DNA from: Brachyspira aalborgi
Lineage (GTDB): Bacteria > Spirochaetota > Brachyspiria > Brachyspirales > Brachyspiraceae
Length of the DNA stretch: 64,000 nt
NCBI RefSeq assembly: GCF_008016455.1
Contig: NZ_SAXU01000001.1
Coordinates: 1,860,001-1,924,000, forward strand
Reading direction: 5' to 3'
This document shows positions 18,401-27,170 of the stretch, piece by piece (position 1 is the stretch's first letter; every line of letters begins with the position of its first letter). The notes beneath the pieces were generated by a model that saw nothing but the letters and a program-made list of their open reading frames with translations, was not told where the DNA came from and made no database searches. The translations under genes and the position numbers were made by a program.

Positions 18401-18913
18401 TTAAGGAATATTTATAATTTTAGGGTCGCTTTCTTTTTTCTCGACAAACCAATCTTCTTTGCTTTCTGGGTCCATTTCAGCGATTTTATCAAGCCCCATA
18501 CAAAGATAAGTTCCTTTTGCGGTTGCCGCGATTTTGTCGTCATTTAAAAGTATATAACCTTCGCCTTCGTAAACTCGTCCGTTGTCGGAGGTGATTTTTC
18601 CAATTATCCTTATCTCTTCGTTTATTGGAACAGGCTTTTTATATTTTGTTGTTAATGAAATAGTGACTCCCCATTTTTCTTCTCCCGTGTAAGGCATCAT
18701 TGCTCTGCCAATAGTTTCGTCTAAAATAGCCGCCAAAATTCCGCCATGAACTCTCGCGGGATAACCTTGATGAACATCTTTGAATTTTACAAGCGCGCAT
18801 AAAGATTTGTCTTCCAATTCGTAAAATTCCGCTTTTAAACTTAAATCGTTTTTAAATCCGCAAACCAAACACATTCTTGAATTATTTTGTTTATTTAATA
18901 CTTTTAATTCCAT
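18401..18913 (-). CDS. Hotdog-fold thioesterase (PaaI/YiiD-like)
   Basis: The product is 170 aa. The hotdog signature HGGILAAILDETIGRAMM is centred near residue 60, with Asp/Glu as the likely catalytic base; GVTISLTTKYKKPVP follows as the next conserved strand. An N-terminal CLVCG pair may bind metal. It probably hydrolyses an acyl-CoA; the substrate is unknown. It lies three bases from the convergent hisK end. Confidence 0.8.
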   Translation of the reverse strand: MELKVLNKQNNSRMCLVCGFKNDLSLKAEFYELEDKSLCALVKFKDVHQGYPARVHGGILAAILDETIGRAMMPYTGEEKWGVTISLTTKYKKPVPINEEIRIIGKITSDNGRVYEGEGYILLNDDKIAATAKGTYLCMGLDKIAEMDPESKEDWFVEKKESDPKIINIP

Positions 18914-19042
18914 AAATCAGCCTCAAAAAATTATTACTAAATAATATATTTTTTTATTATAAAAAACAATGCTTATATAAATAATTTGACTTTATTTGAA
19001 AACTATTTATAATTCAGAGGTTATTTAATTAAATTTAAAGGA

Positions 19043-19501
19043 ATGAAAATGAAAAATTTTATAAACAAACTAAAACCTTATAGAAATTATATTTTATCTC
19101 TTGCATTACTTATTGGCTTGGCTAATTATTTTTTCTTCGATTATTTTCCGCGCCAAAGGCAAAACAGAGAAAATATTGTTGAGGAATTTGTAAAAAGAAT
19201 AAATCAAAGTCTTCCAAGTAGGATTGACGAAATTACCACAATGACTAAAGTTTTTTATTTTCCTCCCGATAAAATAGTTTTCAATTATATTTTAGAAGGA
19301 GATATATATTTTATTTTAGAAAATAAAGATATATATTTTACGGCGGTTAAAGAAAATACATTGAATGATATTAAAAATAATTCGACACTTTTGAAAATCT
19401 GCAAATCTACGGGAAAAAATTTCAAATTTAGATATTTTTCCGCCGAAAATTCTAACGAAACTTTTATAAACGAATTTATTATTTATGGTAAGGAGTTTTA
19501 A
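19043..19501 (+). CDS. Hypothetical single-pass membrane protein
   Basis: The product is 152 aa. A basic N-terminus (KMKNFINKLKPYRN) precedes one transmembrane helix (about 15-33); the rest is a soluble, probably extracytoplasmic domain rich in aromatic and charged residues. I recognise no family. The start has AAAGGA upstream. It converges on the acetyltransferase gene seven bases away. Confidence 0.7.
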   Translation: MKMKNFINKLKPYRNYILSLALLIGLANYFFFDYFPRQRQNRENIVEEFVKRINQSLPSRIDEITTMTKVFYFPPDKIVFNYILEGDIYFILENKDIYFTAVKENTLNDIKNNSTLLKICKSTGKNFKFRYFSAENSNETFINEFIIYGKEF

Positions 19502-19508
19502 TTATTTT

Positions 19509-19958
19509 TTAGTAAAGCATAGGATAAAAATGAACTCCGTTTTCAATTTTTATAGAATCGGTTATTTGAATAAATCCTAACCTTTTATAAAACTCCAAAG
19601 CGTAATCGCTTGCATTGACGCTGTATTTTTCAAGCTCTAAAATATTTTTAACCTCTTCAAAAAGTTTCTTTCCAATTCCGAATTTAAAATATTTATCGTC
19701 AACAAAGAAAAGCGAAATATGTTCAAAATTTTTTAATTCTATAGCTCCGACTATTTTGTTATTTTTATCTCTTGCGACTAACATTAAAGCGCCTTCTATA
19801 TAAAATCTTAATCGCATATTTTCTTTAGACATAAAAGTTAATATATTATTTATTCCTTCTTCGCTGTCGATTTTAGAATTATATTTTAAATAAATTCTTT
19901 TTACCAAATCGGATATTTCTTCTATATCGTTTATTTTTGCCCTTTCTATTTTAAACAT
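19509..19958 (-). CDS. GNAT-family N-acetyltransferase
   Basis: The product is 149 aa. A typical GNAT layout is seen: N-terminal IERAKINDIEEISDL, then LMLVARDKNNKIVGAIELKNF, then the acetyl-CoA-binding loop region DDKYFKFGIGKKLFEEVK and the C-terminal YALEFYKRLGFIQI. The acceptor substrate is unknown. It overlaps the upstream thioredoxin-fold gene by one base (TAATG), so the two are coupled. Confidence 0.85.
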   Translation of the reverse strand: MFKIERAKINDIEEISDLVKRIYLKYNSKIDSEEGINNILTFMSKENMRLRFYIEGALMLVARDKNNKIVGAIELKNFEHISLFFVDDKYFKFGIGKKLFEEVKNILELEKYSVNASDYALEFYKRLGFIQITDSIKIENGVHFYPMLY

Positions 19959-20317
19959 TATTCAAAAACTTTAATTAATCTTTGAAAAGGCAAATGATTT
20001 CCATCCTTCAATAATTCGCCTTTTTTATAATATCGTAAATACGGAATCAATTCGTTATTCCAAGTATTTTCTTTGAAGTTCATAAAAGATTCGTATAAAG
20101 GACTCTCGTTATATAAACAAATAAAAATTGTAATATCAACAGGCGAGTTTTCTTCGTTTGCTTTTAATTCTCTTTCTAAACCTTTCCAATCTCCACACCA
20201 ATCTTGCGTAAAAATCGCTAAAACATTTTCAGAAGCGTTTTTTATATTGTCGCTTACTTCTTTAGTGTCGATTATATTTTGCATTTCTTTATCGTCTATT
20301 TTCTTAAAAGTTAACAT
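19958..20317 (-). CDS. Thioredoxin-fold protein with a degenerate active site
   Basis: The product is 119 aa. The strand-plus-motif arrangement VLAIFTQDWCGDWKGL (Cys41) looks like a thioredoxin active site, but the second cysteine of CxxC is replaced (CGDW). A classic disulphide reductase role is therefore unlikely. It is the first gene of a two-gene unit with the acetyltransferase. The function is unknown. Confidence 0.65.
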   Translation of the reverse strand: MLTFKKIDDKEMQNIIDTKEVSDNIKNASENVLAIFTQDWCGDWKGLERELKANEENSPVDITIFICLYNESPLYESFMNFKENTWNNELIPYLRYYKKGELLKDGNHLPFQRLIKVFE

Positions 20318-20423
20318 TATTCCTCCAATAATATTTAAGTTTATAATTTAAATCATATAATAAATAATATTTTTTATCAATTGAAAAATCTCCGATAATA
20401 TCGATAATATATCGAGGCTTAAA

Positions 20424-21155
20424 ATGTTTAAAATAATTTTAATATTGGCTATAATGAATAATTTACTATTTTCAGGCAATTTTATAAACGAACAAAAAAT
20501 GTATGGCAGAGTTCGGGATGCGATAAAAGAGAAATATAATTTAATCGAAAATAATTTGAAAAATAATAATATAAAAATCGAAGAATTAAATATATTAATG
20601 ATAGCTTTTAAAGAAGAAGCGATTTTGGAATTATACGCTAAAAATAAATCGGATAAAATCTATAAAAAAATTTGCGAATATAATATAGCTGAAAAATCGG
20701 GAGTGCTTGGACCAAAACGAAAAGAAGGAGATTTGCAAGTTCCCGAAGGTTTTTACAATATAGAAATTTTTAATCCCGCAAGTTCTTATTATTTGTCTTT
20801 GGGAATAAATTATCCAAACGCTTCGGATAAAATAAAAGGCTACAAATCGAAACTCGGAGGCGACATATTTATTCATGGCTCGACTGTTACAATAGGATGC
20901 ATTCCGATAACGGACGATAAAATCAAAGAAGTTTATCTTTATTCTGTTTACGCTACGGATTGCGGACAGAAGAAAATACCCGTTTATATATTTCCGTTCA
21001 AAATGACGAATTCAAATTTTGATTATTATAAAAAATATTATAGCGAAGAATTAATTAATTTTTGGAAAGATTTAAAAACGGGCTACGATTTGTTTCAAAT
21101 AGATAAAGAGGAATTGAAAATAAAAGTCGATAAATTTGGGAATTATATTTTTTAA
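20424..21155 (+). CDS. L,D-transpeptidase family protein (YafK-like)
   Basis: The product is 243 aa. An N-terminal hydrophobic segment (about 1-17) suggests export. The YkuD-type catalytic motif is present as HGSTVTIGCIPITD, with His151 and nucleophile Cys159, preceded by GPKRKEGDLQVPEGFYNI, which is typical of the YafK branch. These enzymes crosslink peptidoglycan or attach or release proteins from it. It is a single-gene unit. Confidence 0.85.
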   Translation: MFKIILILAIMNNLLFSGNFINEQKMYGRVRDAIKEKYNLIENNLKNNNIKIEELNILMIAFKEEAILELYAKNKSDKIYKKICEYNIAEKSGVLGPKRKEGDLQVPEGFYNIEIFNPASSYYLSLGINYPNASDKIKGYKSKLGGDIFIHGSTVTIGCIPITDDKIKEVYLYSVYATDCGQKKIPVYIFPFKMTNSNFDYYKKYYSEELINFWKDLKTGYDLFQIDKEELKIKVDKFGNYIF

Positions 21156-21162
21156 TAATTAT

Positions 21163-21440
21163 TTAATTGTTTGCAATTATGCTTTCCAATTCTTCTATTA
21201 TTTCGGTAATATCGTCGTTATATTCTCTAAACCAACCGCTATTAATTAAAGTTTACCAAATATTAAATTTAAAATCTTCAATATATTCGGTTTCAATATT
21301 CAATAATTTTGTATTTGAAAAATCCACTATAGATTTATAGTATTCTAAATAAAAATGTATGTTAAAACATAAAGATTTTTTAATATATTGTTGATAGAAA
21401 ATTTGATATGGTTTATTAAAGTTTGTGGATTTCTAAATCA
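21163..21440 (-). pseudogene. Remnant of a small gene with internal stops
   Basis: The minus strand carries one reading frame that encodes a protein-like sequence, YQQYIKKSLCFNIHFYLEY then NIETEYIEDFKFNIW, a TAA stop, then TLINSGWFREYNDDITEII and a final stop at 21163. An additional TAG lies further upstream and no start was found. I do not recognise the family. The rest of the 457-bp gap (to 21612) holds nothing I can name. Confidence 0.5.
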
Positions 21441-21612
21441 AATTCTTTGTTATTTTCTTGTCAAGAAAGAATCGCATCAGACTAAAGTCTACCATTGGTA
21501 AATACGGGCAGCGTCAAAAAGAAATACTAAATAATTCATCTTGTTAAAAATATTTAATCGACTATAATTATATTAATAAAAAAATTATATTTTCTAAATT
21601 GGAGTTTTAATT

Positions 21613-22968
21613 ATGATAAAAAATATTTATAATGTTTCAAAAACTTTTGGATTTAAAATTTTTACTATTCTTATATTGGGGCTTTTCCTTTTAATTCCCA
21701 TGACTTTTATCGACTCGGTTGTGAGAGATAGAAAAAATTATCAATCTGAAGCCGTAGACTCGATAATAGAGCCAATCGGAGGAGAGGCAAATATAGAAGG
21801 TTTGATTATCGCGATTCCTTATTTGAAAAAAGTTATATACGAAAACACGAAAGAAATAACTTATAAAAGAGAATATATTTTTTATATGCCAAATAGTTAT
21901 AATATTTTTGGAAATGTTGAAATAAGTTTGCTTAAAAGAGGAATATTTAAAGTTCCCGTTTTAAATTCGACTTTAAATATAAAAGGAAAGTTTGATAAAT
22001 ATAATTCTGATTTGTATAATTTAAATGAAAAAGACGCCGAAATATTATTTGACGAAGCGATTATTATATTTGGAATTAGAAATAAAAAGAATTTACTCAA
22101 ATTGCCTAAAATAATTATAAACGAAAACGAAGAGCTTAAATATTACGAGAAAACCGTAAAAATAAATTTGCCTATGTTTAGCAATATATTTTTATTTAAT
22201 ATTTCAAAAGAAAAATTATTTAACGGTTTTGAATTTGAAACGAGCATTGATATTCAAGGCGGAAATTCTTTGATTATAAATCCTATGGCTTCGGATAATT
22301 ATTTTAATATATCTTCAAAATGGAGCGACCCAAGTTTTACGGGCGGATTTCTTCCTACAAAAAGAGAATTGTCTAAAAACGGATTTAATGCGGAATGGAA
22401 TATCGCAAGCTTTAATACTTCATATAATAAATATTGGACAAGCGAAGAAGAAGATAAAAATAACGAATATGAATTTAAAGATAATCAAAATGCAAATAAT
22501 GTAATAATATCTTTTTTACTTCTTAACGATAATTATCAAAAAATTTTAAGAAGCGTGAAATATTCTATACTTTTTATATTTATTCCTTTCTTTGTTTTAT
22601 TTTTATGCGAGGTAATTTCTAAAAAACGAATTCATCCCGTTCAATATATATTGATTGGAATATCTAACGCGATATTTTATTTATTACTGCTTGCGATTTC
22701 AGAGCATATAAATTTTAATTTAAGTTATTTAATAAGCGCGATTATGGTAGTTTTATTAACTTCAATGTATATAGGTTATATAATAAAATCGAAAAAATAT
22801 ATTCTCTATATGGCTATTGTAGAAATTTTGATTTATATATTTTTATTTGGCATATTGCAACTTACCGATTACGCTTTTCTTATGGGAACTTTAGGATTAT
22901 TTATAGTTATAGCGGCGGGAATGTATTTTTCAAGAAATGTAGATTGGTATGGCGAGAATAATAGTTAA
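21613..22968 (+). CDS. creD: CreD-like inner membrane protein
   Basis: The product is 451 aa, close to E. coli CreD. An N-terminal transmembrane helix (about 15-35) is followed by a large periplasmic domain with the family start DRKNYQSEAVDSI, the motif SDPSFTGGFLPTKRE and then about five closely packed C-terminal helices (from residue 315). CreD is linked to cell-envelope integrity and colicin/beta-lactam responses in enterobacteria; its biochemical role is unknown. GGAG lies upstream of the ATG. It is a single-gene unit. Confidence 0.88.
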   Translation: MIKNIYNVSKTFGFKIFTILILGLFLLIPMTFIDSVVRDRKNYQSEAVDSIIEPIGGEANIEGLIIAIPYLKKVIYENTKEITYKREYIFYMPNSYNIFGNVEISLLKRGIFKVPVLNSTLNIKGKFDKYNSDLYNLNEKDAEILFDEAIIIFGIRNKKNLLKLPKIIINENEELKYYEKTVKINLPMFSNIFLFNISKEKLFNGFEFETSIDIQGGNSLIINPMASDNYFNISSKWSDPSFTGGFLPTKRELSKNGFNAEWNIASFNTSYNKYWTSEEEDKNNEYEFKDNQNANNVIISFLLLNDNYQKILRSVKYSILFIFIPFFVLFLCEVISKKRIHPVQYILIGISNAIFYLLLLAISEHINFNLSYLISAIMVVLLTSMYIGYIIKSKKYILYMAIVEILIYIFLFGILQLTDYAFLMGTLGLFIVIAAGMYFSRNVDWYGENNS

Positions 22969-23051
22969 ATATTTAAAATATTATATATAGACTAATAATT
23001 ATTATTGTAATATAATATCAGAATTATTTTAATTGCTTAATAAAAATAAAT

Positions 23052-24098
23052 ATGGAAAAAGAAAATCAAAGTTTAACAAATGCCGAAGAAACTTCTTACG
23101 ATAATTTGGAAAATACTTCTATAAGACCTAAAGGTTTTTACGATTTTATAGGACAAGATAATATAAAGTCTAAATTAAATGTTTATATAGAAAGCGCAAA
23201 AAAAATAGATGTTTCTTTGGACCATATACTTTTTTACGGACCGCCTGGTTTGGGAAAAACTACTCTCGCTCAAATTATAGCGAATGAACTTGGATGCAAT
23301 ATAAAATCTACATCCGCTCCCGTTATAGAAAGACCTGGAGATTTAGCTTCTATATTAACGACTTTGGGAGAAAAAGATATATTATTTATAGACGAAATTC
23401 ACAGATTAAAAACGGTTGTAGAAGAAGTTTTATATTCTGCAATGGAAGATTTTTTTGTAGATATAAAAGTTGGAGAAGGAACGAGCGCGAAAAGTTTTAG
23501 AGTTAAACTGCCTCATTTTACTCTTATCGGAGCGACTACAAGAAGCGGACTTTTAAGCACGCCTTTATACGACAGATTCGGAATAGTGGAAAGATTGGAA
23601 TTTTATAACGAAAGCGATTTGGCTAATATAGTTAAAAGAAGTTCAAATTTTTTAAATATAGAAATAACCGATTCGGCTGCGCATTCTATAGCATCGAGAG
23701 CGAGAGGAACGCCAAGAATTGCAAATAGACTTTTAAGGAGAATATTTGACTTTGCAATAGTTTCAAATGTTATAAAAATGGATGAAAATTTTGCATGCGA
23801 TTCTATGGAAAAATTGGGAGTCGATAAAAACGGATTTGAAGCGCTTGATAGACAATACTTAAACGCTATAGTTAAACATTATAACGGAGGACCTGTTGGA
23901 ATAGACACTATTTCAGTTTCATTATCCGAACAAATAGAAACTATAGAAGATATTATTGAGCCTTATTTGATTCAATGCGGTTTTATAAAGAGAACGTCGA
24001 AAGGAAGAGTCGCCACAAAAAAGGCTTTTTCTTATTTAAATGTTTCAAAAATATATGACGATAACTATAAAGAGAATAGTTTATTTGATAGTTTATAA
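23052..24098 (+). CDS. ruvB: Holliday junction branch migration helicase RuvB
   Basis: The product is 348 aa. AAA+ motifs are clear: Walker [10 protein letters not shown], Walker B LFIDEIHR, sensor GATTRSGLL and [12 protein letters not shown], with a C-terminal winged helix. The N-terminus is about 20 residues longer than usual. RuvB drives branch migration with RuvA. The damaged M23 gene follows within about 12 bases and would share its transcript. Confidence 0.97.
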   Translation: MEKENQSLTNAEETSYDNLENTSIRPKGFYDFIGQDNIKSKLNVYIESAKKIDVSLDHILFYGPPGLGKTTLAQIIANELGCNIKSTSAPVIERPGDLASILTTLGEKDILFIDEIHRLKTVVEEVLYSAMEDFFVDIKVGEGTSAKSFRVKLPHFTLIGATTRSGLLSTPLYDRFGIVERLEFYNESDLANIVKRSSNFLNIEITDSAAHSIASRARGTPRIANRLLRRIFDFAIVSNVIKMDENFACDSMEKLGVDKNGFEALDRQYLNAIVKHYNGGPVGIDTISVSLSEQIETIEDIIEPYLIQCGFIKRTSKGRVATKKAFSYLNVSKIYDDNYKENSLFDSL

Positions 24099-24109
24099 AC
24101 GAGGAGAGT

Positions 24110-25285
24110 ATTATTCAGACGAGAGATTTATTTGACAAAACTGAAGAATTAAACGCCGAATTAGATAAATATTATATAACGGAAGAAAGCTCAAAAGAAG
24201 CTAAAGATATTGCGAGTAAATTTGTAGGTAATTTAGATTCTAAAAATGAAAAAATAGATAAAAAAAATTCTAAAAGCGATAAAAGTTTAAATAAATATTT
24301 TTATAAATCGCTTAAGAAGAAAAAAGTAAAAATTTATAAAAATCCTTATGTAAAATCAAGAAGCAAATTTATTGGAAAGATAAATAAATTTTTTAAAGCC
24401 TTATATAATTTAACTAGCGGAATAAGAAATTTTTTCAAAATTATAATTAACACTATTATAAAAAAAGGAAATAACGAAAGAAGCATACTCTTATTTTATA
24501 ACGATGACGAAAAAGGAATAAGATAGCCGATTAATAATTTTATTATATTATATTTACTTTTAATATTTTCGTCTTTGGTTTATACGGGAATAGACGCTTA
24601 TTATAGACAAAAAAATGCGGGTAATTTTTATATCGCTCTATCCGATAGAGAAGCTCAAACTTATAAATTAATACAAGATTATAAAACTTCAATAAATAGA
24701 TATTCTTCGGCTTTAATAGATTATAATAATTATTTAAAAAATATTTCTTATAGCATAGATTATAACGATAACTATTCTATTAAAAAAAATGAAGCCACTA
24801 ATATAAACAAAATTTTAAATGAAGTCGATATATATCAAAAAAATATTTTATCTTTTTTAAAAATATCTTCTATATTGCATAAAGAAATTCCAACAGGTTG
24901 GCCCGTTGCTGGCGGCGGAAGAATTTCAAGCGGATTTGGAGCGAGATTATCGCCTTTTACTAAAGAAAAAAGTTATCATTACGGAGTCGATATCGCGGGA
25001 CCTTACGGAACTCCGATTTTAGCGGTTGCCGATGGCGTGATTTCTTATGCTGGTTGGAGAAACGGATATGGTTGGTTTCTTATAATAAATCATGCGAACG
25101 GCTATCAAACCGCTTATGGACATAATTCAAAACTTTTAGTTAGTGTCGGGCATAAAGTTAAAAGAGGCGATAAAATTGCGCTTATTGGAAATACGGGAAG
25201 AACTACGGGAATTCATTGTCATTTTGAAGTTAGAATAAACGGCGACCATAAAAATCCAATGCCTTATTTGAGCGCAAGATTTTAA
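24110..25285 (+). pseudogene. M23 metallopeptidase gene with no canonical start and an in-frame amber codon
   Basis: One frame runs from just after ruvB to 25285, interrupted only by TAG at 24524-24526. Before the TAG it encodes a hydrophilic, Lys-rich region (about 138 codons) with no ATG, GTG or TTG. The GAGGAG at 24101 is ideally spaced for an ATT at 24110 or 24113. After the TAG come a transmembrane segment (NNFIILYLLLIFSSLVY) and a periplasmic region. The LytM/M23 domain follows: YHYGVDIAG, AVADGVISYAG, HANGYQTAYGHNS and the HCHFE zinc motif. Restored, it would be about 391 aa, a wall hydrolase. A TTG at 24575 could start a shortened protein, but without the membrane segment. Confidence 0.75.
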
Positions 25286-25311
25286 TATTCGATTAAATTA
25301 TAAAATATAAA

Positions 25312-26964
25312 ATGAAAGAACATGATTCAAAAAAAAGATATTTAGGAGAATTCTACACTCCTTTAATATTCGCTAAAAAATCTTTGGAATATATAAATAA
25401 AATAATAAGCATAGAAGAATTAAAAAGCGGAAATTATAGAATTTGGGATATGGCATGCGGAAAAGGAAATTTGGAATATTATTTAGATAAATCGGTTTAT
25501 CAATATTTGTATATGTCGACTATAGACAAAGAAGATATAAATTATTGCAAAGATAAATTTAAAAACGCATGCGTATTTCAATACGATTATTTAAATGATG
25601 ATATAGAAGAAAATATAAAATCAAAAGAAAAAATATTTAAAATATTTGATTATAAAAAAATTCCAAATAAATTAAAATCAGATTTGCAAAATAAAAAATT
25701 GAATTGGCTTATATTTATAAATCCGCCTTACGCTACGAGTCAGGTTGCGGGAACAAATTCTAAAAGCAAAAAAAATGTAAGCTCAAGTTTGATAAGAGAT
25801 ATTATGCATAAAAATAAATTGGGAGAATCTTCGCGAGAATTATCTGCTCAATTTATGTTTAGAATAAATAAAGAATTTGTAAACTCAAAAAATATTTATT
25901 TGGCGATTTTTTCAAAGATAAATTATATAAAGGCGAATAATAATCAAAGATTTAGAGATAATGTTTGCAATTATAAATTTGTAAACGGATTTGTTTTTTC
26001 TTCTTTAAATTTTGAAAGCACTTCAAAAGCTATTCCGTTTCCCGTAAGTTTTATAATTTGGAAAATTGCAAATAATTATAATATAAAAAATGAAAATATT
26101 TTATTGAATATATTAAATAATAATTGTGATAAAATCGGCAAAAAAAATTATGCCGTAGTCGATAGAGAAAAATTATTAAATAAATGGATAAAGAGAGTTA
26201 GAAATTCGCGCTCTTTCGTTCCGTTATCTTCCGCCATAAAAGTTAAAGTTTCGGGGAGCGATATTAGAGATAAAATTTGCGATGGTTTTTTAGGCTCTCT
26301 TATGAGTTGCGGAAGCGATTTGCAAAAACAAAATTTAACCGCTATATTTTCAGCTCCTCAAGCATCCGCAGGCTCTCTTTCAATAACAAAAGATAATTTT
26401 CAAAAGGCTATGATTATTCATGCGATTAGAAGAATTACAAAAGTTAATTGGCTTAACGGAAGCGACCAATTTATAATTCCGAAATGCGATATTGAAGGAT
26501 TAAGCGAAAAGTTTAAAATCGACTGCGTTATTTGGAGTTTATTTGCAAGCTCTAATCAAACGGTTTCAATGAATAATGTTTTTTATAAAGATAAATATTA
26601 TAAAATAGAAAATCATTTTTATCCTTTTGATTATAAAGAAGTTTTTTCAAATAATAATTTTTTTGATTATAACAACGAAAAAAGATTTGCATTTGAATAT
26701 TTAAAAAATAAAGAAAAAATTATGACGAAAGAATCTTTTGATTTATTAAATATCGGAAAAGAATTATATAAATTTTTTTACGAAAATATTGAAAAAATAA
26801 ATTTGAATAAATATAAAATTTCTTTATGGGATTGCGGTTTTTGGCAGATAAGAAAATCTTTGAAAGAGATTAAAATCGGGATTGATATTTTAGATAAAAT
26901 AAAATTGAATAGAGAGATTTTGAGAGAAAATATATTTAAAGAAGTTTGGCGTTTTATTTCGTAA
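25312..26964 (+). CDS. Orphan N6-adenine DNA methyltransferase-like protein
   Basis: The product is 550 aa. The SAM-binding motif DMACGKGN (46-53) and the catalytic motif NPPYA (137-141) are those of adenine-N6 methylases, preceded by GEFYTP as in type I/IIG enzymes. The C-terminal 300 residues lack a recognised nuclease motif and may hold the target-recognition region. No restriction gene is adjacent, so it may be a solitary regulatory or protective methylase. It begins 26 bp after the M23 frame. Confidence 0.8.
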   Translation: MKEHDSKKRYLGEFYTPLIFAKKSLEYINKIISIEELKSGNYRIWDMACGKGNLEYYLDKSVYQYLYMSTIDKEDINYCKDKFKNACVFQYDYLNDDIEENIKSKEKIFKIFDYKKIPNKLKSDLQNKKLNWLIFINPPYATSQVAGTNSKSKKNVSSSLIRDIMHKNKLGESSRELSAQFMFRINKEFVNSKNIYLAIFSKINYIKANNNQRFRDNVCNYKFVNGFVFSSLNFESTSKAIPFPVSFIIWKIANNYNIKNENILLNILNNNCDKIGKKNYAVVDREKLLNKWIKRVRNSRSFVPLSSAIKVKVSGSDIRDKICDGFLGSLMSCGSDLQKQNLTAIFSAPQASAGSLSITKDNFQKAMIIHAIRRITKVNWLNGSDQFIIPKCDIEGLSEKFKIDCVIWSLFASSNQTVSMNNVFYKDKYYKIENHFYPFDYKEVFSNNNFFDYNNEKRFAFEYLKNKEKIMTKESFDLLNIGKELYKFFYENIEKINLNKYKISLWDCGFWQIRKSLKEIKIGIDILDKIKLNREILRENIFKEVWRFIS

Positions 26965-27170
26965 TATTAGTTTTTATAATAATAAAATTCAAAATTCTGT
27001 TATAGATTTTTAAATTATTATTTTATATATTTTATTTTTAAAACATTTAATTATTTGATTTATAAATTTTTTAGTATGGTTATAATTTTTCTATTTTAAA
27101 TATTATTAATTTAAGCGTTTGGATTAAATTAATATAATAAACAAAAAATTATTTAGATTAAAAAATACTA

